Positions 1 through 10,721 of a DNA stretch of 64,000 nucleotides are shown here, one piece after another. The notes under the pieces were generated by a model. It was not told the DNA's origin. It ran no database searches and was given only the letters and a program-made list of their open reading frames with translations. Source of the DNA: Nipponacmea schrenckii. Its lineage: Eukaryota; Mollusca; Gastropoda; Lottiidae. Numbering within the stretch: the first letter of the stretch is position 1; each line of letters starts with the position of its first letter. Position numbers and translations under genes: made by a program. The stretch covers positions 20,472,454 to 20,536,453 of the forward strand of contig CM060201.1 in assembly GCA_030562195.1 (NCBI GenBank), in the 5' to 3' direction.

Positions 1-363
1 GGAATGGTCGGAATCGTCTGAAATTTGCTGTGAATATTCCACACACATAGGCCTATACGTACCCCTCTGCCAAGTTTCAAATCGATAGCTTTACGGGAAG
101 TTGGGGGTGCGTAAGTTTGTTATCTTTTGCAAACTACCGACTGTAAATAAAATTTGTCTATCTATCTATTCTCACCCAACCGAACAATCCGTACACCAAT
201 CCAATGGTTTAGTAAGGTCAGTTCCTGGAGATCTATTCAACTCGTCAAATACCCATGACTGGCTTCTAACTAACAAAAGATCAATCTACAAATATTTCAC
301 CCAAAAAACAAAATAGTGACTCTGTTTTATTGAATAATCTTATAAAATGAAAAGTGAACAAAC
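1..363. other. Left end of inverted repeat, probable intron 1 of the minus-strand gene copy
   Basis: This stretch is the reverse complement of about 37844-38207, with few differences seen by eye. It lies downstream, on the minus strand, of the tiny first exon at 364-375, so it is probably that gene's first intron running out of the window. I see no coding exon in it. Confidence 0.5.
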
Positions 364-375
364 CTCCGACTCCAT
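364..375 (-). CDS. First coding exon (MESE), inverted copy
   Basis: On the minus strand ATG GAG TCG GAG is followed by a GT donor (gtttgt). It is the mirror image of 37832-37843, where the same exon leads into two more exons of a basic Ser/Pro-rich protein. The rest of this copy would lie left of the window. Only four codons are visible, so the call depends on the right-hand copy and its context. Upstream (to the right) are two CCAAT boxes. Confidence 0.35.
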
Positions 376-566
376 GTTGACAAAATTACAGTTCGAATTT
401 CCGCTCTAAATTCCGACTAGATTTAACATTACCGCTGATTGGTCAATTTTATTTAAATTTTCTTAAACGTTTTTTGATTGGTTAAAATAAAAAATCAAGG
501 GAAGTAAATCTAATTGTACATTTGGCTCCAGACAACAAATGTTAAAAGCTTGTATTAAAAAAGTGT
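376..566 (-). promoter_or_regulatory. Putative promoter with paired CCAAT boxes, inverted copy
   Basis: On the minus strand two CCAAT boxes occur about 39 bp apart (ATTGG on the plus strand at 438-442 and 477-481), 63-107 bp upstream of the ATG. One has the NF-Y-like context gaCCAATcag. No TATA box is evident. The mirror copy is at 37651-37831. Confidence 0.35.
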
Positions 567-1060
567 CCTGTTTAATAACGTTTCGGCTTAATGCCTTCGT
601 CAGAAACACTCAAAGTAATCTATGATCACATTTTTTTGTCCTTCTTTTTCCAAATTTCAGTTTAGAATGTTTTTCCGTTGACACGATGTTAAAAAGAAAT
701 AATAACAAATGTTTATTTATGATATTAGGATAGTAAAGACAAGGATTCGAAATTACAGCCTACTATAGAGATCTTACTGGTAAGGGGAACATTGTCGAAA
801 TGTATAGAAGTAACGGGACCCGAATAAAACATATTTAATATCTCGATACATTAAAAAGATACACCACTGCTTCTACACAAAGATCATATAAATAATATTC
901 CTATAGACGTAATATCATAGATATATTTAGAAACCTGTCTGTGAGCTAGTCTATATTGATAGGATAGTCGACGTGTATGGAAGAAATAATGGGGTATTCC
1001 TATTAGCCTATACCTCGGATATAGAAACTTTTAGTCCTATATAGGCCATATAACAACAAA
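567..1060 (+). repeat. Dispersed segment P carrying the tttcggct...cttcgtcag motif
   Basis: An about 495-bp segment that recurs at 7166-7670 and, inverted, at 37150-37650, with partial copies at 3833-4101 and 32400-32693. Near its start is a short hairpin-like motif (cgtttcggctt ... gccttcgtcag). I associate this motif with ends of Penelope-like elements carrying a GIY-YIG endonuclease, from memory only. No reading frame is preserved. Confidence 0.55.
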
Positions 1061-1660
1061 TACTTCCCTGCTAAGCGTCATTTTATAGAGAAACGGAGCT
1101 TGGTGGTTCTTCTTCAGACTGTAATAGACGATCAATTCGAGACTTGAAAACTAAGTAAGTAACAAAACTTTTATACAAATTAAATTATTTGAAAATGTTA
1201 AATCAATCGGCTGAATAATTAATAACATAGATCAACTCTTAAAGTATTCTGATATTTTAATTCGGTATTTTCAAAAAAACTTCCTTGTTCAGCCATCTTG
1301 TAAAGAGCTTGTTCAACCCCACCCAAGACTTGAAATAAAGACAGAACTTTTTCTCTATCAGACTAATCAACTCATGGAACTCCTTACCAGAGAACATCGT
1401 AAAATCTGAAACCCTTAACTAATTCCAGTCCAACCTGAACATAGAACAGTAATATAAATTGACATCCACTGACCCAGTACCTACCAAATCTATTTACTAT
1501 TAGTCAAAGTTAACCGACCAAACACTTCTACAATACACAGACCGACTTATTATAAACAAAAATCACTCTTTGAAGCTTTCGACTTTAAAACAAACCCAAG
1601 ATGGACAAGAATCAGTAAGAATTGTAAAAATCCGATTCAGGTCCATAAATATAATATACA
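1061..1660 (+). repeat. Dispersed repeat unit A, copy 1
   Basis: About 600 bp, starting tacttccctg and ending near the start of the 53-bp satellite. The same unit occurs at 4102, 5984, 7671 and 9254 on this strand and inverted at 31704, 34107, 35736/36801 and 52130/55606. Short open frames in it are not conserved as protein between copies. It looks like a noncoding part of a composite mobile or satellite-like unit. Confidence 0.75.
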
Positions 1661-1675
1661 TATATATATAGTTCC

Positions 1676-3832
1676 TGATAAATATATTTATCACCCAATA
1701 TGGTAGTCTACGGTAGATATCGCTTGTATAATAAATATATTTATCACCCAATATGGTATTCTACAGTAGATATCACTTGTATAATAAACATATTTATCAC
1801 CCAATAAGGTATTCTACAGTAGATATCACTTGTATGGTAAATATATTTATCACCCAATAAGGTATTCTACAGTAGATATCACTTGTATGGTAAATATATT
1901 TATCACCCAATATGGTATTCTACAGTAGATATCACTTGTATGATGAATATATTTATCACCCAATAAGGTATTCTACAGTAGATATCACTTGTATAATAAA
2001 CATATTTATCACCCAATAAGGTATTCTACAGTAGATATCGCTTGTATGATAAATATATTTATCACCCAATAAGGTATTCTACAGTAGATATCGCTTGTAT
2101 GATAAATATATATATCACCCAATAAGATATTCTACAGTAGATATCGCTTGTATGATAAATATATTTATCACCCAATAAGGTATTCTACAGTAGATATCGC
2201 TTGTATGATAAATATATTTATCACCCAATAAGGTATTCTACAGTAGATATCGCTTGTATGATAAATATATATATCACCCAATAAGATATTCTACAGTAGA
2301 TATCGCTTGTATGATAAATATATATATCACCCAATAAGATATTCTACAGTAGATATCGCTTGTATGATAAATATATTTATCACCCAATATGGTATTCTAC
2401 AGTAGATATCGCTTGTATGATAAATATATTTATCACCCAATAAGGTATTCTACAGTAGATATCGCTTGTATGGTAAATATATTTATCACCCAATATGGTA
2501 TTCTACAGTAGATATCACTTGTATGATAAATATATATATCACCCAATAAGGTATTCTACAGTAGATATCACTTGTATGGTAAATATATTTATCACCCAAT
2601 AAGGTATTCTACAGTAGATATCGCTTGTATGATAAATATATTTATCACCCAATAAGGTATTCTACAGTAGATATCGCTTGTATGATCAATATATATATCA
2701 CCCAATAAGATATTCTACAGTAGATATCGCTTGTATGATAAATATATATATCACCCAATAAGATATTCTACAGTAGATATCGCTTGTATGATAAATATAT
2801 TTATCACCCAATATGGTATTCTACAGTAGATATCGCTTGTATGATAAATATATTTATCACCCAATAAGGTATTCTACAGTAGATATCGCTGTATTGGTAA
2901 ATATATTTATCACCCAATATGGTATTCTACAGTAGATATCACTTGTATGATAAATATATATATCACCCAATAAGGTATTCTACAGTAGATATCACTTGTA
3001 TGGTAAATATATTTATCACCCAATAAGGTATTCTACAGTAGATATCACTTGTATGGTAAATATATTTATCACCCAATATGGTATTCTACAGTAGATATCA
3101 CTTGTATGGTAAATATATATATCACCCAATAAGGTATTCTACAGTAGATATCACTTGTATGGTAAATATATTTATCACCCAATAAGGTATTCTACAGTAG
3201 ATATCACTTGTATGATAAATATATATATCACCCAATAAGGTATTCTACAGTAGATATCACTTGTATGGTAAATATATTTATCACCCAATAAGGTATTCTA
3301 CAGTAGATATCACTTGTATGGTAAATATATATATCACCCAATAAGGTATTCTACAGTAGATATCACTTGTATGGTAAATATATTTATCACCCAATAAGGT
3401 ATTCTACAGTAGATATCACTTGTATGGTAAATATATTTATCACCCAATAAGGTATTCTACAGTAGATATCACTTGTATGGTAAATATATATATCACCCAA
3501 TAAGGTATTCTACAGTAGATATCGCTTGTATGGTAAATATATTTATCACCCAATAAGGTATTCTACAGTAGATATCACTTGTATGGTAAATATATATATC
3601 ACCCAATAAGGTATTCTACAGTAGATATCACTTGTATAATAAATATATTTATCACCCAATAAGGTATTCTACAGTAGATATCGCTTGTATGGTAAATATA
3701 TTTATCACCCAATAAGGTATTCTACAGTAGATATCACTTGTATGGTAAATATATATATCACCCAATATGGTATTCTACAGTAGATATCACTTGTATGGTA
3801 AATATATTTATCACCCAATAAGGTATTCTACT
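1676..3832 (+). repeat. 53-bp minisatellite, about 41 copies
   Basis: Tandem copies of a 53-bp unit containing atcacccaataaggtattc and cagtagatatcgcttgtat. Variants alternate at three places: cgctt/cactt, tatatttatc/tatatatatc, and aatatgg/aataagg. The same satellite is found inverted at 32694-34106, and single decayed units occur near 4710, 56390 and 57860. Confidence 0.95.
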
Positions 3833-4101
3833 ATAAAAAGTCTTACTTTTAAGGGGAACATTGTCGAAATGTATAGAAGTAACGGGACCCGAATAAAACA
3901 TATTTAATATCTCGATACATTAAAAAGATACACCACTGCTTCTATAGACGTAATATCATAGATATATTTAGAAACCTGTCTGTGAGCTAGTCTATATTGA
4001 TAGGATAGTCGACGTGTATGGAAGAAATAATGGGGTATTCCTATTAGCCTATACCTCGGATATAGAAACTATTAGTCATATATAGACCGTATAACAACAA
4101 A
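3833..4101 (+). repeat. Partial copy of segment P
   Basis: Begins abruptly after the last satellite unit and matches the second half of 567-1060, from the cattgtcgaaatgtatagaa part to the start of unit A. It lacks the first part and some internal bases. Confidence 0.6.
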
Positions 4102-4705
4102 TACTTCCCTGCTAAGCGTCATTTTATAGAGAAACGGAGCTTGGTGGTTCTCCTTCAGACTGTAATAGACGATCAATTCGAGACTTGAAAACTAAGTAAG
4201 TAACAAAACTTTTATACAAATTAAATTATTTGAAAATGTTAAATCAATCGGCTGAATAATTAATTACATAGATCAACTCTTAAAGTATTCTGATATTTTA
4301 ATTCGGTATTTTCAAAAAAACTTCCTTGTTCAGCCATCTTGTATAAAGCTGGTTCAACCCCACCCAAGACTTGAAATAAAGACAGAACTTTTTCGCTATC
4401 AGACTAATCAACTCATGGAACTCCTTACCAGAGAACATCGTAAAATCTGAAACCCTTAACTAATTCCAGTCCAACCTGAACATAGAACAGTAATATAAAT
4501 TGACATCCACTGACCCAGTACCTACCAAATCAATTTACTATCATTCAAAGTTAACCGACCAAACACTTCTACAATACACAGACCGACTTATTATAAACAA
4601 AAATCACTCTTTGAAGCTTTCGAGTTTAAAACAAACCCAAGATGGACAAGAATCAGTAAGAATTGTAAAAATCCGATTCGGGTCCATAAATAAAATATAC
4701 TTCCT
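4102..4705 (+). repeat. Unit A, copy 2
   Basis: Full-length copy of the unit described at 1061. It ends at a decayed satellite unit (gccaataaggtattctatag) at about 4712 and is followed by LINE-derived sequence. Confidence 0.75.
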
Positions 4706-4915
4706 GGTCAGCCAATAAGGTATTCTATAGTAAATATCGCTAGTGTGATAAACATTAATAATTATTTATTCAATATAGCACTCAGTAATAAAACTTATGT
4801 CAAAGGTGTAAATATAAATATAACTTATATACTAATATACAAATACATTTACAATTTACAACAAGTGAAATAAGAATAATACAAATAAATACAAAATAAA
4901 TTAATAAAACGTGTA
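4706..4915 (-). repeat. 3' untranslated part of LINE copy
   Basis: Downstream, on the minus strand, of the stop codon of the LINE fragment at 4916. The same stretch recurs in the same orientation at about 56430-56592, which supports it as part of one element. Confidence 0.45.
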
Positions 4916-5240
4916 TTAGGCAGATGAAAGCAAGCAACTACGATGTGACATAGCGTGATAAATAAAATAGGCAATAATTTTGATGAAGTCCTCGTTCAGA
5001 GACGACATAATAGAGATAAATTTTTCAAGAGTTGGATAGTAACAGATATGAGAAGGGATATATTTGTTCGTAGCTCCTTATAAGCTGTACATTTTAACAA
5101 AAAATGATATGAAGCTGAAGGTATAAGGTTGACAAAATTTTGGACTTTGTTGTTGCAGCTGGAAAATACAAATATCGTCGTTACAAAATGCATCTGTCAA
5201 TACTGCAAAGTACAATTGTAAAAATTCAAAATGTTTATAT
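4916..5240 (-). pseudogene. LINE ORF2 C-terminal fragment (most complete copy)
   Basis: On the minus strand the frame holds the pattern typical of the end of a non-LTR retrotransposon ORF2. A short Cys segment (IFSSCNNK) is followed by YHFLLKCTAYKELR, then a YP-x-LEKF block, and then SLNEDFIKIIAYFIYHA before a TAA stop at 4916-4918. A one-base loss in gttcgtagctcc (other copies have gttccgtagctcc) shifts the frame in the middle. In the living family this region follows the reverse transcriptase. Here only about 100 codons remain, so it is non-functional. The other copies in the window end earlier, at a junction with unit A. Confidence 0.6.
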
Positions 5241-5284
5241 ATTCTCCAAAATCCGATTAAACGCAACAAGAATTCCTTAACAAA

Positions 5285-5935
5285 TTGCATTTTGCATTTT
5301 TAATTTTAGCATTATGCATTTTTGCATCATGCATTTTTATATTATGCATTTTCGCATTATGTATTTTTGCATTATGCACTTTTGGATTATGCATTTTTGC
5401 ATTATGTATTTTTGGATTATGCATTTTTGCATTATGTATTTTTGCATTATGCACTTTCGCATTTTTGCTTATGCACTTTTTGGATTATGCATTTTTGGAT
5501 TATGCATTTTTGCATTTTCGCAATATGCATTTTTGTATTATGGACTTTGCATTTTTGCATCATACAGTTTGAATTTTCGCATTTTCGCACTATTTATTTT
5601 TGCATTATACAATTTGCATTATGCACTTTGCATTTTCGCACTTTTGCATTATGCATTTTTGCATAATACACTTTGAAATATGCACTTTGCATTTTCGCAA
5701 TATGCATTTTTGCATCCAACACTTTGCATAATACACTTTGCATTTCCGCATTATGCATTTTGAATCATACACTTTGAAATATGCACTTTGCACTTTCGCA
5801 CTGTGCATTTTTGCATTCTACACTTTGCATCATACACTTTGCATTTTCGCATTATGCATTTTTGCATCATACACCTTGCATTATGCACTTTGACATTTTT
5901 GCAGTTTGGCATTTTTACATTATACGCATTCATTG
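5285..5935. repeat. TGCAT-rich low-complexity tract 1
   Basis: Irregular tandem repeats of about 8-15 bp built from (a)tgcatttt, ttgcattatgc and ttcgcat. Because every reading frame is nearly stop-free it produces long apparent frames rich in Cys, His, Phe and Ile (or Met, Gln, Lys and Asn on the other strand). These are by-products of composition, not genes. It sits next to the LINE fragment in every copy. Confidence 0.9.
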
Positions 5936-5983
5936 ATATAAAGGTAATATAGTTGAATAGTCCACCGTATAAATAAATACAAA

Positions 5984-6478
5984 TACTTCCCTGTCAACCC
6001 TCATTTTATAGAGAAACGGTTCTTGGTGGTTCTTCTTTAGACTGTAATAGACGATCAATTCGAGACTTGAAAACTAAGTAAGTAACACAACTTTTAAACA
6101 AATTAAATTATTTGAAAATGTTAAATCAATCGACTGAATAATTAATTATGTAGATCAACTCTTAAAGTATTCTGATATTTTAATTCGGTATTTTCAAAAA
6201 AACTTCCTTGTTCAGCCATCTTGTAAAAAGCTGGTTCAACCCCACCCAAGACTTGAAATAAAGACAGAACTTTTTCTCTATCAGACTAATCAACTCATGG
6301 AACTCCTTACCAGAGAACATCGTAAAATCTGAAACCCTTAACTAATTCCAGTCCAACCTGAACATAGAACAGTAATATAAATTGACATCCACTGACCCAG
6401 TACCTACCAAATCAATTTACTATCAGTCAAAGTAAACCGACCAAACACTTCTACAATACACAGACCGACTTATTACAA
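5984..6478 (+). repeat. Unit A, copy 3 (3' truncated)
   Basis: Matches unit A up to the cttattacaaaca segment, then switches directly into LINE sequence at about 6479. The same junction occurs at 8275, so the composite itself has been copied. Confidence 0.7.
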
Positions 6479-6785
6479 ACATAAAGGCAATAATTTTGAT
6501 GAAGTCCTCGTTCCGAGATGACATAATAGAGATAAATTTTTCAAGAGTTGGATAGTAACAGATATGAGAAGGGATATATTTGTTCCGTAGCTCCTTATAA
6601 GCTGTACATATTAACAAAAAATGATATGAAGCTGAAGGTATAAGGTTGACAAAATTTTCGACTTTGTTGTTGCAGCTTGAAAATACAAATATCGTCGTTA
6701 CAAAATGCATCTGTCAAAACTGCAAAGTACAATTGTAAATATTCAAAATGTTTATATATTATCCAAAATCCGATTAAACGCAACA
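6479..6785 (-). pseudogene. LINE ORF2 C-terminal fragment, copy 2
   Basis: Minus strand. Has YHFLLICTAYKELR, then the SHICYYPTLEKF block, then SSRNEDFIKIIAF. The reading frame runs on into unit A (VISRSVYC...), so the natural C-terminus is lost. The middle frame shift seen in the 4916 copy is absent here. Confidence 0.6.
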
Positions 6786-6807
6786 AGAATTCCTTAACAA
6801 ATTGCTT

Positions 6808-7165
6808 TTTTGCATTTTGCATTTTTAATTTTTGCATTATGCATTTTCGCATTATGTATTTTTGCATTATGCACTTTTGGATTATGCATTTTTGCATTAT
6901 GTATTTTTGCATTATGCACTTTCGCATTTTTGCTTATGCACTTTTTGGATTATGCATTTTTGGATTATGCATTTTTGGATTATGCATTTTTGGATTTTTG
7001 CAATATGCATTTTTGTATTATGGACTTTGCATTTTTGCATTTTTGCATCATACAGTTTGAATTTTCGCATTTTTGCACTATTCATTTTTGCATTATACAA
7101 TTTGCATTATGCACTTTGCATTTTCGCACTTTTGCATTATGCATTTTTGCATCATACACTTTTTG
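6808..7165. repeat. TGCAT-rich tract 2
   Basis: Same family as 5285-5935, shorter. It ends where segment P begins (gtgtcctgtttaataacg). Confidence 0.9.
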
Positions 7166-7670
7166 CATCAGTGTCCTGTTTAATAACGTTTCGGCTAAAT
7201 GCCTTCGTCAGAAACACTCAAAGTAATCTATGATCACATTTTTCTCGTCCTTCTTTTTCCAAATTTCAGTTTAGAATGTTTTTCCGTTGACACGATGTTA
7301 AAAAGAAATAATAACAAATGTTTATTTATGATATTAGGACAGTAAAGACAAGAATTCTGAAATTACAGCCTACTATAGAGATCTTACTGGTAAGGGGAAC
7401 ATTGTCGAAATGTATAGAAGTAACGGGACCCGAATAAAACATATTTAATATCTCGATACATTAAAAAGAAACACCACTGCTTCTACACAAAGACCATATA
7501 AATAATATTCCTATAGACGTAATATCATAGATATATTTAGAAACCTGTCTGTGAGCTAGTCTATATTGATAGGATAGTCGACGTGTATGGAAGAAATAAT
7601 GGGTTATTCCTATTAGCCTATACCTCGGATATAGAAACTTTTAGTCATATATAGGCCATATAACAACAAA
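7166..7670 (+). repeat. Segment P, full copy
   Basis: Close to 567-1060, with ctaaatgcc instead of cttaatgcc in the hairpin-like motif and a few other substitutions. Confidence 0.6.
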
Positions 7671-8275
7671 TACTTCCCTGCTAAGCGTCATTTTATAGAG
7701 AAACGGAGCTTGGTGGTTCTTCTTTAGACTGTAATAGACGATCAATTCGAGACTTGAAAACTAAGTAAGTAACAAAACTTTTATACAAATTAAATTATTT
7801 AAAAATGTTAAATCAATCGGCTGAATAATTAATTACATAGATCAACTCTTAAAGTATTCTGATATTTTAATTCGGTATTTTCAAAAAAACTTCCTTGTTC
7901 AGCCATCTTGTAAAAAGCTTGTTCAACCCCCCCCCCCCCCAAGACTTGAAATAAAGACAGAACTTTTTCTCTATCAGACTAATCAACTCATGGAACTCCT
8001 TACCAGAGAACATCGTAAAATCTGAAACCTTTAACTAATTCCAGTCCAACCTGAACATAGAACAGTAATATAAATTGACCTCCACTGACCCAGTACCTAC
8101 CAAATCTATTTACTATCAGTCAAAGTAAACCGACCAAACACTTCTACAATACACAGACCGACTTATTATACCTTACTCTATACTCTATTACTACTACTAA
8201 AACACAATTTACTATCAGTCAAAGTAAACCGACCAAACACTTCTACAATACACAGACCGACTTATTATAAACATA
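7671..8275 (+). repeat. Unit A, copy 4, with partial tandem repeat of its end
   Basis: Contains a long run of C at about 7927-7941 where other copies have aaccccaccc, a slippage or sequencing artefact. At 8150-8275 the segment from tcagtcaaagtaaaccg to cttattata is repeated with a short spacer (ccttactctatactc...). The inverted arm repeats the same about 104-bp module at 31704-31960. Confidence 0.7.
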
Positions 8276-8585
8276 AAGGCAATAATTTTGATGAAGTCCT
8301 CGTTCCGAGATGACATAATAGAGATAAATTTTTCAAGAGTTGGATAGTAACAGATATGAGAAGGGATATATTTGTTCCGTAGCTCCTTATAAGCTGTACA
8401 TATTAACAAAAAATGATATTAAGCTGAAGGTATAAGGTTGACAAAATTTTGGACTTTGTTGTTGCAGCTTGAAAATACAAATATCGTCGTTACAAAATGC
8501 ATCTGTCAATACTGCAAAGTACAATTGTAAAAATTCAAAATGTTTATATATTATCCAAAATCCGATTAAACGCAACAAGAATTCC
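8276..8585 (-). pseudogene. LINE ORF2 C-terminal fragment, copy 3
   Basis: Minus strand, nearly identical to the copy at 6479, with the same abrupt junction to unit A. The CTAYKELR and YYPTLEKF blocks are intact. Confidence 0.6.
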
Positions 8586-8589
8586 TTAA

Positions 8590-9200
8590 CAAATTGCATT
8601 TTTGCATTTTGCATTTTTAATTTTGCATTATGCATTTTCGCATTATGTATTTTTGCATTATGCACTTTTGGATTATGCATTTTTGCATTATGTATTTTTG
8701 CATTATGCACTTTCGCATTTTTGCTTATGCACTTTTTGGATTATGCATTTTTGGATTATGCATTTTTGGATTTTTGCAATATGCATTTTTGTATTATGGA
8801 CTTTGCATTTTTGCATTTTTGCATCATACAGTTTGAATTTTCGCATTTTTGCACTATTCATTTTTGCATTATGCACTTTGCATTTTCGCACTTTTGCATT
8901 ATGCATTTTTGCATCATACACTTTGAAATATGCACTTTGCATTTTCGCAATATGCATTTTTGCATCAAACACTTTGCATAATACACTTTGCATTTTCGCA
9001 TTATGCATTTTCGCATTATGCATTTTTGCATCATACACTTTGCATTTTCGCATTATGCATTTTTGCATCATACACTTTGCATTATTCACTTGGATTTTTT
9101 CGCATTTTTGCACTTTTGCATTTTTGCATCATACACCTTGCATTATGCATTTTTGCACTTTTACATTTTTGCAGTTTGGCATTTTTACATTATACACATT
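8590..9200. repeat. TGCAT-rich tract 3
   Basis: Same family as 5285-5935, and open in several frames for the same compositional reason. It is followed by tcattgatataaagg, as in tract 1. Confidence 0.9.
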
Positions 9201-9253
9201 CATTGATATAAAGGTTATATAGTTGAATCGTCCACCGTATAAATAAATACAAA

Positions 9254-9875
9254 TACTTCCCTGTCAACCCTCATTTTATAGAGAAACGGGGCTTGGTGGT
9301 TCTTCTTCAGACTGTAATAGACGATCAATTCGAGACTTGAAAACTAAGTAAGTAACAAAACTTTTATACAAATTAAATTATTTGAAAATGTTAAATCAAT
9401 CGGCTGAATAATTAATTATGTAGATCAACTCTTAAAGTATTCTGATATTTTAATTCGGTATTTTCAAAAAAACTTCCTTGTTCAGCCATCTTGTAAAAAG
9501 CTGGTTCAACCCCACCCAAGACTTGAAATAAAGACAGAACTTTTTCTCTATCAGACTAATCAACTCATGGAACTCCTTACCAGAGAACATCGTAAAATCT
9601 GAAACCCTTAACTAATTCCAGTCCAACCTGAACATAGAACAGTAATATAAATTGACATCCACTGACCCAGTACCTACCAAATCTATTTACTATCAGTCAA
9701 AGTTAACCGACCAAACACTTCTACAATACACAGACAGACTTATTACAAACAAAAATCACTCTTTGAAGCTTTCGAGTTTAAAACAAACCCAAGATGGACA
9801 AGAATCAGTAAGAATTGTAAAAATCCGATTCGGGTCCATAAATATAATATACTTCCTTGTCAGCCATCTTGTTAA
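9254..9875 (+). repeat. Unit A, copy 5
   Basis: Full-length. It ends at ttccttgtcagccatcttg and then joins the LINE 3' end described next. Its inverted counterpart at 52130-52319 plus 55606-56035 is split by a transposon. Confidence 0.75.
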
Positions 9876-9884
9876 ATATTAAAC

Positions 9885-10285
9885 AAGGTTTTGATTTTGC
9901 GGTAGTGTGCTTTTTTTTCGGCGGTTGGTGTGCATGGTCGCGGGAACTATATTATATCAATTTCATAAACAAATTGTGCGTTCAAAATCTGATCATTTAA
10001 TGCACATTCTCGTGGAGTATTGTATATTTATTTTGTGGTCATGTACTTGATCGCCAGAACATATATCTGTCCATTTGATGCACATGTACTTGTGTATTTG
10101 TAGACGAATTGTATAATTGAGGTATTATGTATTTTTTTCGATTTGTTTTTTTTTTTATATTGTTTTTTCCCCTATGTATTGCCCCATGGACTGAATGTTA
10201 GACAGGGCCATATCCTTGTGTATTGGGCTTAATTCTGATCCATGTAAAATAAAGAGTTTATTTTTATTATTATTATTATTATTCT
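9885..10285 (+). mobile_element. 3' end of a non-LTR retrotransposon, (TTA)n tail
   Basis: The stretch ends in tgccccatggactgaatg ... gacagggccatatccttgtg ... aaataaagagtttatttttattattatt. That is a polyadenylation-like AATAAA followed by a simple-repeat tail, a common ending for animal LINEs. No coding sequence is left. The same piece is inverted at 51700-52095. The LINE family is not identified. Confidence 0.45.
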
Positions 10286-10467
10286 ATAAGGATTCTGTTA
10301 TGTTATTTATGGCAGAAGGTATATCTACTGACGAATATATACTCTTATTGACTGAATATACAAGTATGCTATTATTGGCCAAGTTTAAAATTCAAATTTT
10401 ATTTTCATTCTAAGAAGTAGTTATTATATAATTTAAAAGATTAAAAGAAATGGCTCATTTCACAAAC

Positions 10468-10540
10468 CTTCATTGCACACTGCAAGGCTTGTAACTAATC
10501 CGGCTCCACCAGTGTTGACAATCAGAGCAAAAATATTATC
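10468..10540 (-). other. Candidate 73-bp exon, divergent to the ankyrin gene
   Basis: On the minus strand the segment is bounded by a strong acceptor (cttctttacag) and a donor-like gtttgtga. In one frame it reads DNIFALIVNTGGAGLVTSLA, then VCNE. It lies only about 115 bp from the first ankyrin exon, on the opposite strand. The identical segment is at 51450-51522 in the inverted arm. I do not recognise the peptide. It could be a chance open stretch, or a noncoding conserved piece. Confidence 0.25.
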
Positions 10541-10655
10541 CTGTAAAGAAGATGGGATTATAAAGAAAACTCCTTAATATATTTTCTCTCAAATGTTATA
10601 TTATTTTTCAGAAATATACATTTAAATACAGCTTTCTCAGCAGATCTTCAAAATT

Positions 10656-10682
10656 ATGGGCAATGTTAACACCCGAGTTGAG
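10656..10682 (+). CDS. Ankyrin-repeat gene, first coding exon
   Basis: Encodes MGNVNTRVE and ends in GAG followed by the donor gtacgt. It ends in phase 0, which matches the phase-0 start of every ankyrin exon downstream, and that is why I chose this ATG. An acceptor-like tttttcag at about 10611 suggests the 5' UTR may be spliced. The N-terminus fits the N-myristoylation pattern M-G-x-x-x-S/T, so membrane attachment is possible (inference). Intron 1 is then filled by the 44-bp array. The same exon is present on the minus strand at 51308-51334. Confidence 0.5.
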
Positions 10683-10721
10683 GTACGTTTTTACTGAAAC
10701 ACCTGATGATATTTGTCAGGT

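Noticed and set aside
4500..4718. Recurring 62-80 residue frames starting MTSTDPVPTKS in unit A
   Set aside because: Present in some copies of unit A but broken by stops or shifts in others, with no sign of selection on codons. Treated as noncoding repeat.
5257..9222. Long overlapping open frames rich in Met/His/Phe/Cys or Lys/Gln/Asn
   Set aside because: They lie in TGCAT-rich low-complexity DNA, where several frames on both strands are open at once. No domain and no conservation beyond the repeat.
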